A stretch of 64,000 nt of DNA from the NCBI RefSeq assembly GCF_004571075.1, contig NZ_SPQP01000001.1, positions 121,142 to 185,141 on the forward strand, written 5' to 3'. The notes beneath the pieces were generated by a model. The model saw nothing but the letters and a program-made list of their open reading frames with translations, had not been told where the DNA came from and did no database searches. Origin of the DNA: Blastococcus sp. TF02A-35. GTDB lineage: Bacteria; Actinomycetota; Actinomycetes; Mycobacteriales; Geodermatophilaceae. The position numbers and the translations under genes were made by a program. Below, piece after piece: positions 42,934 through 52,056 of the stretch (the first letter of the stretch is position 1; every line of letters starts with the position of its first letter).

Positions 42934-43062
42934 TCACTCCGCCGGCAGCTCCTCACCGCAGGCGGGGCAGCGGGTCGGCGGGTCCTCGTCGGCGATCCGC
43001 CCGCAGGCCGGGCAGACCCGGCGCAGCCAGCACGCGGCGTCGCCGCCCTCCTCCTTGGTCAC
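42934..43062 (-). CDS. 42-residue zinc-ribbon protein
   Basis: The small frame from GTG 43062 encodes MTKEEGGDAACWLRRVCPAC and continues to a second CPACGEE knuckle before a TGA. The two CPAC/CPACG knuckles are a typical zinc ribbon. The start follows TAGGAC (minus strand 43069-43074) by 6 bases, fitting the leaderless pattern, and the composition is coding-like. It lies between, and antisense to, the Rieske and DesK genes. The function is unknown; tiny zinc ribbons often bind nucleic acid or another protein. Confidence 0.65.
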   Translation of the reverse strand: MTKEEGGDAACWLRRVCPACGRIADEDPPTRCPACGEELPAE

Positions 43063-43153
43063 TGCACCGTCCTACCCCTCCACCCGCGGGAGGACCCGCG
43101 TCTCCCCCCGCGGGACGACGATTTCCGCGGCCCCAGTGCCTAGGGTCGTCGCC

Positions 43154-44338
43154 GTGGACCGGCCCCTCAACCGCCTGACCGAGTGGATGCGCACGCATCC
43201 GTTCGTCGTCGACGTCGCCTTCGCCGGGACCGTCTTCTTCTTCACGGTGCTGGTCACCGCGGAGACCTACTGGGCGAGCACCGTGCCGGCGTTCCTCGTC
43301 GGCGTGCTGCTGACCGCCCCGCTGGCCTGGCGCCGGCGGGCCCCCGTCCCGGCCGCCGCCGTGGTCGTGGCCGCCGGGCTGCTCGAGCTGGTGTTCCTCC
43401 CGACCTTCCTCGCGGCCAACGTCTCGGCGCTGCTCATGGTCTACGCGCTGGCCGCCTACGCGCCCCGCTGGGCGTCGCAGGCCGGGCTGGGCGTCGGCCT
43501 GTTCGCCGCGCTGCTCGCCGCGGTGCGGTACCTCGCCCCGTTCGACGACCTCGCGAACGTACTCGCCACCGCCGCCGCCATCGGCGTCTCGGTGGTCGCC
43601 GCCTGGGCGCTGGGCAACCTGCGCCGGGCCCGGCTCCAGCAGCTGGCCGCGCTCGAGGAGCGCGCGCAGCTGCTGGAGCTCGAGCGGGACCAGGAGATGC
43701 GGCTGGCCGCCAGCACCGAGCGGGCGCGGATCGCCCGCGAGCTGCACGACGTCGTCGCGCACTCCCTCTCGGTCGTCATCGCCCAGGCCGACGGCGGCCG
43801 CTACGCGGGGAAGGCCGACCCGGAGGCGGCGACCGGCGCCCTCGAGGCGATCGCCGCCACCGGGCGCCAGGCGCTGACCGACATGCGCTCCCTGCTGGGC
43901 GTGCTCCGCGAGGGCGGCGCCGAGGAGTACGCGCCCCAGCCCGACGTCGCGGCCATCCCCGCCCTGGTCGACGACGTGCGCGCCAGCGGCCTGGACGTGG
44001 ACCTGATCATCGAGGGGGAGCCGCGGCCGCTGCCGGCCGGTCCCCAGCTGGCCGCCTACCGCATCGTGCAGGAGTCCCTGACCAACGTGCTCAAGCACGC
44101 CGGCCCCGCCTCCCGCGCCTGGGTGCGGCTGCAGTGGCGCCCCGACGCCCTGGAGCTGTCGGTGCTCGACGACGGGCGGGGGGCGTCGGCGGCCATGGTG
44201 GACTCCGACGGCCAGGGGCAGGGCGTGCTCGGGATGCGGGAGCGCGCCCAGCTGCACGGTGGGCGCCTGGAGGCCGGGCCGCGGCACGGCGGCGGGTTCG
44301 GCGTGCACGCCGCCCTGCCCTACGGTTCCCGTCGATGA
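43154..44338 (+). CDS. Sensor histidine kinase, DesK/NarX-like
   Basis: The 394-residue protein has five or six membrane helices in its first 170 residues, a coiled linker rich in Glu/Arg, a HisKA_3 dimerisation helix with the phospho-histidine in IARELHDVVAHSLS, and a HATPase domain with an N-box-like IVQESLTNVLKHA and G1 box DDGRG. Such kinases sense membrane state or cell-envelope damage. GTG 43154 is supported by TAGGGT (43141-43146) at 7 bases, suggesting a leaderless transcript. The stop overlaps the next gene's ATG, so it is co-translated with its response regulator. Confidence 0.94.
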   Translation: MDRPLNRLTEWMRTHPFVVDVAFAGTVFFFTVLVTAETYWASTVPAFLVGVLLTAPLAWRRRAPVPAAAVVVAAGLLELVFLPTFLAANVSALLMVYALAAYAPRWASQAGLGVGLFAALLAAVRYLAPFDDLANVLATAAAIGVSVVAAWALGNLRRARLQQLAALEERAQLLELERDQEMRLAASTERARIARELHDVVAHSLSVVIAQADGGRYAGKADPEAATGALEAIAATGRQALTDMRSLLGVLREGGAEEYAPQPDVAAIPALVDDVRASGLDVDLIIEGEPRPLPAGPQLAAYRIVQESLTNVLKHAGPASRAWVRLQWRPDALELSVLDDGRGASAAMVDSDGQGQGVLGMRERAQLHGGRLEAGPRHGGGFGVHAALPYGSRR

Positions 44339-45030
44339 GCGAGCCGATCCGTGTCGTCCTCGTCGACGACCAGCAGATGGTCCGGGCCGGGTTCCGCATG
44401 GTCATCGACTCCCAGCCCGACCTGCGGGTCGTGGGTGAGGCGGGCGACGGCGCCGCCGCGGTGGAGCTGCTGGCCGCCACCCCGGCCGACGTCGTCCTCA
44501 TGGACGTCCGCATGCCCGGCACCGACGGGATCGAGGCGACGCGGCAGGTGACCGCGCTGCCCGAGCCGCCGAAGGTCGTCGTCCTCACCACGTTCGACCT
44601 CGACGAGTACGTCGTCGCCGCCATCGGGGCGGGTGCAAGCGGTTTCCTCCTCAAGGACGCCGCACCCGAGGAGATGCTCGACGCGGTCCGGACCGTGCAC
44701 GCCGGCGACTCGGTGATCGCGGCCAGCTCCACGCGGCGGCTGCTCCAGCACGTGGCGCCCATGCTCCGCGGCGCGACGCAGGCGGCCGCACCGTCGGACG
44801 ACCGCGCCCTGGCCGAGCTCACGCCGCGCGAGCGCGAGGTGCTGGAGCAGATGGCCTACGGGGCGACGAACACCGAGATCGCCGCGCACTTCTTCGTCAG
44901 CGAGGCGACCGTGAAGACCCACGTGGGGCGGGTGCTGGCCAAGACCGGCTCCCGCGACCGGGTCCAGGCCGTCGTACTCGCCTACCGCACCGGCCTGGTG
45001 GCGCCGGCCGATCTGCTCCGCAACGCCTGA
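44335..45030 (+). CDS. NarL/FixJ-family response regulator
   Basis: The 231-residue protein has a receiver domain (phospho-acceptor Asp57 in LMDVRMPG, switch lysine in FLLKDAAPEE) and a LuxR-type helix-turn-helix with LTPREREVLEQMAYGATN and VKTHVGRVLAKTGSRDRVQ. Its ATG overlaps the kinase stop (ATGA). Pairs like this frequently control ABC exporters encoded close by; the MacB-like exporter at 45729-48997 is a candidate target. Confidence 0.95.
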   Translation: MSEPIRVVLVDDQQMVRAGFRMVIDSQPDLRVVGEAGDGAAAVELLAATPADVVLMDVRMPGTDGIEATRQVTALPEPPKVVVLTTFDLDEYVVAAIGAGASGFLLKDAAPEEMLDAVRTVHAGDSVIAASSTRRLLQHVAPMLRGATQAAAPSDDRALAELTPREREVLEQMAYGATNTEIAAHFFVSEATVKTHVGRVLAKTGSRDRVQAVVLAYRTGLVAPADLLRNA

Positions 45031-45036
45031 GCCTGC

Positions 45037-45564
45037 TCAGCCGCCCGGGCAGCGGGTGTCCCCGCCGCTGTGCTCCTGGCACACCCGCGGGCGGTCATCC
45101 TGCTGCCAGGAGGGCTGGTCCGGCGTCACCCAGTCGTGCGCCACGAGCGCGGCGACCAGCCCGAGCAGGGCCGCTGCGCCGTACAGGGCAGCGAGGACCG
45201 GGCGTCGCCGGTTCAGCGCCAGCACCAGCCCCGCGGTGGGCAGGAGGCTGATCCAGGCGAGCCGGAGCGCGTCGCCCTGCGCCTCGTCCCGGCCACCCCA
45301 CTCCGTCGGCTGCTCGCCGAAGAAGGTGATGCCGTTGGTCGCCTGGTCGTACAGCGCCCCGATCAGCGAGGCCGTGAGGTCGACGGCGGAGACCAACCAG
45401 GCGGCACCGAGCCCCACCAGCACCAGCACTGCCCAGGGCGGCAGCCGCCGGGCGCCGAGCCGGCCGCGCGGGCAGGCGTCTTGGTCGTGGTCGGGGTCCT
45501 GCTCCTCCCCGGAGCCGAGCCGGCCGAGCCGTGTGCCGGCCTGGGTCGGGTCGTCGGCCTCCAC
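45037..45564 (-). CDS. Three-helix membrane protein of unknown function
   Basis: The 175-residue frame has an acidic hydrophilic N-terminus (about 1-42), a first helix (AVLVLVGLGAAWLVSAVDLT), an exposed loop with TFFGEQPTEWGG, two further helices and a C-terminal tail with two cysteines (RVCQEHSGGDTRCPGG) probably outside the cell. I do not recognise a family. GTG 45564 is the only good start. It is convergent with the response regulator and divergent from the ABC genes. Confidence 0.6.
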   Translation of the reverse strand: MEADDPTQAGTRLGRLGSGEEQDPDHDQDACPRGRLGARRLPPWAVLVLVGLGAAWLVSAVDLTASLIGALYDQATNGITFFGEQPTEWGGRDEAQGDALRLAWISLLPTAGLVLALNRRRPVLAALYGAAALLGLVAALVAHDWVTPDQPSWQQDDRPRVCQEHSGGDTRCPGG

Positions 45565-45579
45565 GCACGCCTCCCGACG

Positions 45580-45589
45580 GTTCCGGAAC
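45580..45589. promoter_or_regulatory. Short palindrome in the divergent promoter region
   Basis: GTTCCGGAAC is a perfect 10-base palindrome between the membrane protein gene and the ABC operon. It resembles the GTTCC-GG-GGAAC palindrome at 41537. It could be an operator but is short enough to occur by chance. Confidence 0.25.
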
Positions 45590-45728
45590 TCCGACCGCAG
45601 GATGACACGGCCTCCACCTGGAGGGGCACCTGCACGCGCCGGAGGACGGGCCCTGGCTCCGACGCGGGGGGACGACGCCGGGCGGCAGCGTGATCAGCGT
45701 CCCGATCACCTGCCCGCGGAGGTCCGCA

Positions 45729-46505
45729 GTGTCCGTCCCCGTCATGACCGTCCCCGGCGAGCCGCCGGCCGCCACCCCCGCCGGGGTCGCCGTGCGCGCC
45801 GCCGGCCTCCGCAAGACCTACGGCAAGGGGGAGACCGCCGTCCAGGCGCTGGCCGGCGTCGACGTCACCTTCGCCCGCGGCGGGTTCACCGCGATCATGG
45901 GCCCCTCGGGCTCCGGCAAGTCCACGCTCATGCACTGCCTCGCCGGCCTCGACACCGCGACGGCCGGGCAGGTCTGGCTCGGCGACACCGAGCTGACCGC
46001 CCTGCGCGACGACGCCCTGACCGCCCTCCGCCGGCAGCGGATCGGCTTCGTCTTCCAGGCGTTCAACCTGCTGCCGGCGCTCCCGGCCCGCGAGAACATC
46101 GTCCTGCCCATGCAGCTGGCCGGCTCCCGCCCCGACCCGGTCTGGTTCGACGACGTCGTCGCCCGCCTGGGCCTGCGCGAGCGGCTGGGCCACCGGCCGC
46201 ACGAGCTCTCCGGCGGCCAGCAGCAGCGGGTGGCCATCGCCCGCGCCCTGCTCCCCCGCCCCGACGTCGTCTTCGCCGACGAGCCCACGGGCAACCTCGA
46301 CTCGCGCTCCGGCGCCGAGGTGCTCGGCCTGCTGCGCTCCAGCGTGCGGGAGACCGGGCAGACCGTCGTCATGGTCACGCACGACCCCTCGGCCGCCGCC
46401 TACGCCGACCGCGTGGTGCTGCTGGCCGACGGCCGGCTCGCCGGTGAGCTCACCGACCCCACGGCCGAGACGGTGCTCGACGCGCTGCGCGGGCTGGGGG
46501 CCTGA
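45729..46505 (+). CDS. ABC transporter ATP-binding protein (MacB/LolD type)
   Basis: The 258-residue ATPase has Walker [10 protein letters not shown] (58-66), a Q-loop (FVFQAFNLL), the signature LSGGQQQR and Walker [13 protein letters not shown], with an H-loop in VMVTHDP. The [12 protein letters not shown] and GNLDSRSG features place it in the MacB/FtsE/LolD group that works with FtsX-type permeases. GTG 45729 is used, with GGAGG 6 bases upstream, rather than the longer reading from 45690. The permease follows after 5 bases. Confidence 0.94.
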   Translation: MSVPVMTVPGEPPAATPAGVAVRAAGLRKTYGKGETAVQALAGVDVTFARGGFTAIMGPSGSGKSTLMHCLAGLDTATAGQVWLGDTELTALRDDALTALRRQRIGFVFQAFNLLPALPARENIVLPMQLAGSRPDPVWFDDVVARLGLRERLGHRPHELSGGQQQRVAIARALLPRPDVVFADEPTGNLDSRSGAEVLGLLRSSVRETGQTVVMVTHDPSAAAYADRVVLLADGRLAGELTDPTAETVLDALRGLGA

Positions 46506-46510
46506 CCCCG

Positions 46511-48997
46511 ATGCGCTCCGTCCTCATCGCCCAGCTGCGCGCGCACGCCGCGCGCCTGGTCGCCTCCACCCTGGCCATCGTCATCGCGGTGGGCTTCGTG
46601 GTCGCCACGCTCGTGCTCAACGCGACCGCCCGCAGCACCGTGCTCGAGGCCGTCGGTGCCCAGTACGTCGGCGCAGCGGCGGTCGTGACCTCGACCGACG
46701 GCGCCTCCCTCGCCGACGACGTCGACACCCTCGCCGGCCTGGGCTCGGTCGCCGCCGTCGCCCCGTCGTACGAGACGTCCGTGCAGGCCGGGATCCCCGG
46801 CCGCGTCGGCTCCCAGTACCTCTTCGTCGAGTCGGTGGCCGACGACGCCGCGCTGCGCTGGCAGCGGATGACCGAGGGCGCCCTGCCCGACGGTCCCGGC
46901 GAGGTCGCCGTCAGCGAGCGCGCCCGCGCCGAGGTGGGCGACGTCCTCACCGTGACCAGCTACGACGAGACCGGCGGCGAGAGCACCTCCGAGGCGACGG
47001 TCACCGGGATCGTCGACCTCAGCGGGGACCCGCAGGCCGGGCTGTTCGGCCGGGCCTTCGTGACCGCGGACCAGGCGCGGCAGTGGGGCGCGGTCGACCC
47101 CGTGGAGCTGCGGGTCGCCGCCGCCCCCGGCGCGGGTGACGAACAGGTCCGCTCCGACGCCGCCACCGCTCTGGGGGACCGGCAGGTCGAGGTGCTGACC
47201 GGCTCCGAGCGCGCCGACGAGGCGGCCGCGAACATGCTCGGCAACGCGATGGCGCTCACCGCGGTGCTGCTCGTGTTCGGGACGGTCGCCGTCGTCGTGG
47301 CCGGCCTGGTCATCGCCAACACCTTCGCCGTCCTCCTCGCGCAGCGGACCCGGGAGCTCGCGCTGCTGCGCTGCGTGGGCGCCACCGCCCGGCAGGTGCG
47401 CCGCGGCGTGCTCGGCGAGGCGCTGGTCACCGGGCTGGTCTCTTCGGCGACCGGCGCCGTCGCGGGCATCGGGCTGGCCGCGCTGGTCTCGGCGCTCGTG
47501 GGCGGCGCCGAGTCGCCGATCCCGCTCGCCGGCATCTCCGTCCCCTGGTACGCCCCGCTGGCCGGCGTGGTCGTCGGCACGCTGGTGACCTTCCTGGCCG
47601 CGCTGGCCCCCGCCCGCGCCGCCACGCGCGTCGCCCCGCTGGCCGCCCTGCGCCCCGTGGACCAGGCGCCCCTGCGTTCGCGGCCGGGCGTCCTGCGGCT
47701 GGTCCTGGGGCTGCTGCTCCTGCTGCCGGGGGTCGGCCTCATGGCCGTGGGCGTGACCGCGGGGGACGTGCTGATCGCGCTGCCGGGCGGCGTGCTGAGC
47801 TTCCTGGGCGTCGTCCTGCTCGCCCAGCGCGGGGTGCCGCCCGTGGTGGCGGCCGCGGGCCGGCTGGCCGGGCGGCTCGGCGGGGTCCCGGCCCGGCTCG
47901 CGGCCGGGAACGCGACCCGCAACCCCCGGCGGACGGCCGCGACGGCGACGGCGCTGCTGATCGGCGTCACGCTGACCAGCGCGTTCGTCGTGGGCGCGGC
48001 GTCCACGCGGGCCACCGCACAGGCCGGGCTGGCCGCGGAGTTCCCGACCGACGTCGTGGTCGAGGGCTTCTCCGGCGAGCTCCCGGCGACGCTGGTGGGC
48101 ACGCTGGCCGGCACCGAGGGCGTGGAGCGCGGCGCGTCGGTCCTCGCCGGCACCGTCACCGGGCCGGACGGTGAGCCGACGGGCGCCTACGGCGTCGACC
48201 GCGACGAGGCGACCGCGGCGCTGCGCTCCACCGAGGACCTCGTGCTGCCCGGCCCCGGGCAGGCGTCGGTGCCGGAGTGGCTGGCGCAGACGTGGGACGT
48301 GGCCGACGGGGACCGGCTCACCCTCGGCGGGGGCGACCCCGACGTGGAGGTCCCGGCCCGCGAGCTCACCGTGCGGGTGATCGACGCCGACAACCCCCTG
48401 CTGCTGGACGCCGCCGAGCTGCGGGCGCTGGCTCCCGACGCCGCGCTCGGGCAGGTGTGGCTGCGCCTCGCCGACAGCGACCCCGAGCGGCAGGTGGACG
48501 TCGTCGACCGCATCACCGACGTCGTCGCCGAGGCGTCCCCCGACAGCCAGGTGACCGGCCTGGTGACGATGCGGGCCGAGATCGACGAGATCCTCGACGC
48601 CCTGCTGCTGGTCGTCACGGGCCTGCTCGGCGTCGCCGTGGTCATCGCGCTCATCGGGGTGGGCAACACGCTGGCGCTGTCGGTGGTCGAGCGACGGCAG
48701 GAGAACGGCCTGCTGCGGGCGCTCGGGCTCACCCGCGGTCAGCTGCGCGGTCTGCTGGCGTGGGAGGCGGTGCTCGTGGCGGGCGTCGCCGCCGTGCTCG
48801 GCGTGCTGATCGGCGGCGCCTACGGGCTGATCGGGGCCGCCTCCCTGCTCGGGGAGATCGGCACGATCGTGCTGGACGTGCCGTGGCTGCAGATCGGCGT
48901 CATCGTCGCCGTCGCCACCGCGGCCGGGCTGCTGGCCTCGGTGCTGCCGGCCCGCCGCGCCGCCCGCACCGCCCCGGTGGCCGCCATCGCCGCCTGA
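46511..48997 (+). CDS. ABC transporter permease with two FtsX/MacB-type cores
   Basis: The 828-residue permease has an N-terminal helix, a MacB-like extracytoplasmic domain (about 45-235), an FtsX core of three helices (about 250-380), two more helices, a second extracytoplasmic domain (about 480-680) and a second FtsX core (about 695-828). This doubled layout with ten helices is common for actinobacterial exporters of lipids, lipoproteins or antimicrobial peptides. Because both half-permeases are in one chain, it likely works as a monomer with two ATPase subunits. A family B palindrome follows as terminator. Confidence 0.93.
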   Translation: MRSVLIAQLRAHAARLVASTLAIVIAVGFVVATLVLNATARSTVLEAVGAQYVGAAAVVTSTDGASLADDVDTLAGLGSVAAVAPSYETSVQAGIPGRVGSQYLFVESVADDAALRWQRMTEGALPDGPGEVAVSERARAEVGDVLTVTSYDETGGESTSEATVTGIVDLSGDPQAGLFGRAFVTADQARQWGAVDPVELRVAAAPGAGDEQVRSDAATALGDRQVEVLTGSERADEAAANMLGNAMALTAVLLVFGTVAVVVAGLVIANTFAVLLAQRTRELALLRCVGATARQVRRGVLGEALVTGLVSSATGAVAGIGLAALVSALVGGAESPIPLAGISVPWYAPLAGVVVGTLVTFLAALAPARAATRVAPLAALRPVDQAPLRSRPGVLRLVLGLLLLLPGVGLMAVGVTAGDVLIALPGGVLSFLGVVLLAQRGVPPVVAAAGRLAGRLGGVPARLAAGNATRNPRRTAATATALLIGVTLTSAFVVGAASTRATAQAGLAAEFPTDVVVEGFSGELPATLVGTLAGTEGVERGASVLAGTVTGPDGEPTGAYGVDRDEATAALRSTEDLVLPGPGQASVPEWLAQTWDVADGDRLTLGGGDPDVEVPARELTVRVIDADNPLLLDAAELRALAPDAALGQVWLRLADSDPERQVDVVDRITDVVAEASPDSQVTGLVTMRAEIDEILDALLLVVTGLLGVAVVIALIGVGNTLALSVVERRQENGLLRALGLTRGQLRGLLAWEAVLVAGVAAVLGVLIGGAYGLIGAASLLGEIGTIVLDVPWLQIGVIVAVATAAGLLASVLPARRAARTAPVAAIAA

Positions 48998-49000
48998 CCC

Positions 49001-49062
49001 GACGAGATCTGCACACCCGCCCGCATCAGCACCCTGATGACGGCGGGTGTGCAGATCTCGTC
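49001..49062. repeat. Dispersed palindrome family B, copy 2 (terminator-like)
   Basis: Perfect 21-base arms (49001-49021 and 49042-49062) share the core CGAGATCTGCACAC with the copy at 17793-17852. The 20-base loop can itself fold through CATCAG and CTGATG. The element follows the permease gene. Confidence 0.8.
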
Positions 49063-49121
49063 CGGCGGGGGGTCAGCTGCTTCACAGCTACGCGCACAGC
49101 CGGAGCTGGGACACTGGGACC

Positions 49122-50327
49122 GTGCCGTCCCGCCCCCTCCGCCGTGCCGCCGTCGCCACCGTCCTCGCCGGCCCCGTGGGCTTCGTGACCGCCGCCGCCT
49201 GGGGCCTCCCGAAGGCGCTCGGCGCGCACCGCCGCCGGCTGCGCCGCGTGGTCGCCGGGTCGCCGCAGTTCTCCGAGGGCAAGTTCCACAACCGGATCCC
49301 GACGCCGGCGCTCTCGCCCGCCAACACCCGCGACGGGCTGCTCCGGCAGTGGCACGAGGAGCGGCACGTCGGCCTGCCGGGCGGACCGATCCCGCTGGCG
49401 CACGCCGCGCTCCCGGCCGAGGCCGCCGAGCTGGCCGTCACCTGGTTCGGCCACGCCAGCGCCCTGCTGGAGGTCGACGGGCAGCGGGTGCTGCTGGACC
49501 CGGTGTGGGGCTACCGCGTCTCGCCGTCGCCGGTGTTCGGGCCCACCCGGCTGCACGAGCCGCCGATGGAGCTCGACGAGCTGCCGCCGGTGGACGCGGT
49601 GCTCATCTCGCACGACCACTACGACCACCTCGACCTGCCCACGGTGCAGGCGCTGCTGCGCACGCAGACCGCCCCGTGGGTGGTCCCGCTGGGCATCGGG
49701 GAGCACCTGCGCAAGTGGGGCGTGCCCGAAGAGCGGATCGTGGAGCTGGACTGGGACGGCGAGCACCGCGTCGGGGAGCTGACGCTCACCTGCACCGAGG
49801 CGCGGCACTTCTCCGGCCGCTACTTCTACCGCGACACCACGCTGTGGGCGTCCTGGACGATCACCGGCCCGCGGCACCGCGTCTTCTTCGGCGGCGACAC
49901 CGGCTACACGCCTGCCTTCGCCGAGATCGGCGCCCGCCTGGGCCCGTTCGACCTCACGCTCCTGCCGATCGGCGCCTACAACGACGCCTGGCACGCCATC
50001 CACATGGACCCGGAGGAGGCCGTCCGGGCGCACGGCGACCTCGGCGGCGGGATCCTGCTCCCCATCCACTGGGCGACGTTCAACCTCGCCTTCCACCGCT
50101 GGGCCGAGCCCGTGCAGCGGCTGCTGGCCGCCGCCCGCCCCCGGGGCATCGAGGTGGCCGTCCCGCAGCCGGGTGAGCGGATCGACGTGCTGGACCCGCC
50201 GCCGCTGCGCGACTGGTGGACCGCCGTCGGGTCGGCCGCGCAGGGCTCGGACCAGGACGCCGGGGTGCGCTCGTCGGTGCTGGCGCGCACGGTCACCCGG
50301 CTCCTGCAGCTCCTCCCCGGCACCTGA
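49122..50327 (+). CDS. Metallo-beta-lactamase-fold hydrolase (NAPE-PLD/UlaG-like)
   Basis: The 401-residue protein carries the metal motif HxHxDH in HDHYDHLDL, with downstream ligand segments TEARHFSG, GGDTGYT and LLPIHWATFN. These match the N-acyl-phosphatidylethanolamine phospholipase D-like group, which cleaves phosphodiesters in lipids. The first 35 residues include a hydrophobic stretch (AAVATVLAGPVGFVTAAAWG) that could anchor it in the membrane or serve as a signal peptide, so it may act on lipids at the membrane. GTG 49122 has GACACT 6 bases upstream and is probably leaderless. Confidence 0.88.
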   Translation: MPSRPLRRAAVATVLAGPVGFVTAAAWGLPKALGAHRRRLRRVVAGSPQFSEGKFHNRIPTPALSPANTRDGLLRQWHEERHVGLPGGPIPLAHAALPAEAAELAVTWFGHASALLEVDGQRVLLDPVWGYRVSPSPVFGPTRLHEPPMELDELPPVDAVLISHDHYDHLDLPTVQALLRTQTAPWVVPLGIGEHLRKWGVPEERIVELDWDGEHRVGELTLTCTEARHFSGRYFYRDTTLWASWTITGPRHRVFFGGDTGYTPAFAEIGARLGPFDLTLLPIGAYNDAWHAIHMDPEEAVRAHGDLGGGILLPIHWATFNLAFHRWAEPVQRLLAAARPRGIEVAVPQPGERIDVLDPPPLRDWWTAVGSAAQGSDQDAGVRSSVLARTVTRLLQLLPGT

Positions 50328-50486
50328 GCCGGCGCGGCCGCGAGACCCGTACGCGCCGAAACGGATTCGTCCCCCACAACCGCGTGGCGCACGACCGGGG
50401 TTCGCTGTAGTCACGCCAATCTGATCTTCGTCCGCTGGTCCTGATGCCGGAGCCCACGGCGTGACCACGCACCGAGGAGATCAGTG

Positions 50487-52037
50487 ATGCTGCAGTTCGG
50501 TCGCCGGCCGAGCACCCCCGGCCACGACGTCGTCCCGGAGGCGTCCGCCGACGTCGCCGCCGTCATCGCCGTGGTCGACGCCCTGGCCGACGCACCGACG
50601 GCGGCCGAGGCGGTCTCCCGCGCGCTGGACCTGGTCCGCGAGCGCTTCGGCTGGGCGTACGCCTCGCACTGGGCGGTGGACCCGGCCGACCGCGCGCTGC
50701 ACTTCGTCCGGGAGTCCGGGGACGCCGGCGCCGAGTTCCGCGAGGTCACCCTCGCCGCCTCCTTCCGCGAGGGCGTCGGCCTGGCCGGCCGTGCCTGGCG
50801 GTCGCGGGACCTGGTGTTCGTCGCCGACCTGGGGCAGCTGGCCGACTGCGTGCGCGCGCCCGCCGCCCAGCGCGTCGGCGTGCGCAGCGGCATCTGCTTC
50901 CCGCTGCTGGAGGACGGCGAGGTCACCGGCACGATGGACTTCTTCGCCACCGAGACCCTCAGCCCCTCGCCGCAGCGACTCGACGCGCTGCGGGCGATCG
51001 GGAAGCTGGTGTCGCAGGCCATCGAGCGCGTCGCCGGTGCCGCCCGGCAGGCCAAGGCGGCGGAGGACACGCGCACGGTCAGCGAGCTGCTGCGGGAGAT
51101 CACCTCGGCGACCACCCGCGAGGAGGCGATGGCGCGCGCGCTGGACACCATCCGGCAGGGCTTCGACTGGACCTACGGGTCCTACTGGGCGGTCGACGCC
51201 GCCGACCGCGCGCTGCACTTCGTCACCGAGTCCGGCACCGCGGGCCAGGAGTTCCGCGAGGTGACGCTGGCGGCTTCGTTCCGCGAGGGCGTGGGGCTGT
51301 CCGGGCGGGCGTGGCGGGCCCGCGACCTGGTCTTCGTCGAGGACCTGGCCGAGGTGACCGACTGCGTGCGCGCCCCGGCCGCGCGGCGGGCCGGCGTGAA
51401 GTCCGGCGTGTGCCTGCCGATCCTGGTCGGCGGCCAGGTGGTCGGCACGATGGACTTCTTCGCCACCCGCACCCTGGTGCTGGCGCCCGGCCGGCAGGAC
51501 GCCCTCCGCAGCGCCGCGTTCCTGCTCGGGCAGGCGCTCGAGCGGTTCGAGGCCGCCGAGCGGCTGGAGCGCGCCGGCCGGGAGATGCTGCAGTCGATCA
51601 CCGAGGTGGAGCGCAACGTGCTCTCGGCGACCAGCGTCGCCAGCGACGGCAGGCGGCTGACCGAGGACGCCAACGGCGAGGTCGCCGGGCTCGGGGAGTC
51701 CAGCGCCGACATCGGCAAGGTCGTCAAGACGATCCGCGGCATCGCCGACCAGACCAACCTGCTCGCCCTCAACGCGACCATCGAGGCGGCCCGCGCCGGC
51801 GAGGCCGGCCGCGGCTTCGCCGTCGTGGCCAACGAGGTCAAGGAGCTCGCCGCCGAGACCGCCCGGGCCACCACCGACGTCGACGCGAAGGTGTCGGCGA
51901 TCCAGGCGCAGGTGGACCGGGTGGTCGCCGCCCTGGCCGCCATCAGCGCCGTCGTCGAGAGCATCAACGAGACCCAGACGGTGATCGGCGGGGTGCTGAC
52001 CGAGCAGGTCGCCGTCACCAAGGCGATCCTCGACTGA
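50487..52037 (+). CDS. Soluble chemoreceptor-like protein with two tandem GAF domains
   Basis: The 516-residue protein has two closely similar GAF domains (about 25-185 and 205-365) and a short methyl-accepting chemotaxis signalling domain with the conserved tip [20 protein letters not shown]. The GAFs share [24 protein letters not shown] and DCVRAPAA, so one arose by duplication of the other; a conserved cysteine sits in each DCVRAP. There is no membrane helix or HAMP domain. No che genes are in the window. ATG 50487 has GAGGAG 7 bases upstream. It could signal through CheA elsewhere or act independently. Confidence 0.88.
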   Translation: MLQFGRRPSTPGHDVVPEASADVAAVIAVVDALADAPTAAEAVSRALDLVRERFGWAYASHWAVDPADRALHFVRESGDAGAEFREVTLAASFREGVGLAGRAWRSRDLVFVADLGQLADCVRAPAAQRVGVRSGICFPLLEDGEVTGTMDFFATETLSPSPQRLDALRAIGKLVSQAIERVAGAARQAKAAEDTRTVSELLREITSATTREEAMARALDTIRQGFDWTYGSYWAVDAADRALHFVTESGTAGQEFREVTLAASFREGVGLSGRAWRARDLVFVEDLAEVTDCVRAPAARRAGVKSGVCLPILVGGQVVGTMDFFATRTLVLAPGRQDALRSAAFLLGQALERFEAAERLERAGREMLQSITEVERNVLSATSVASDGRRLTEDANGEVAGLGESSADIGKVVKTIRGIADQTNLLALNATIEAARAGEAGRGFAVVANEVKELAAETARATTDVDAKVSAIQAQVDRVVAALAAISAVVESINETQTVIGGVLTEQVAVTKAILD

Positions 52038-52056
52038 CCCGCCCGCGAGGGGCCGG

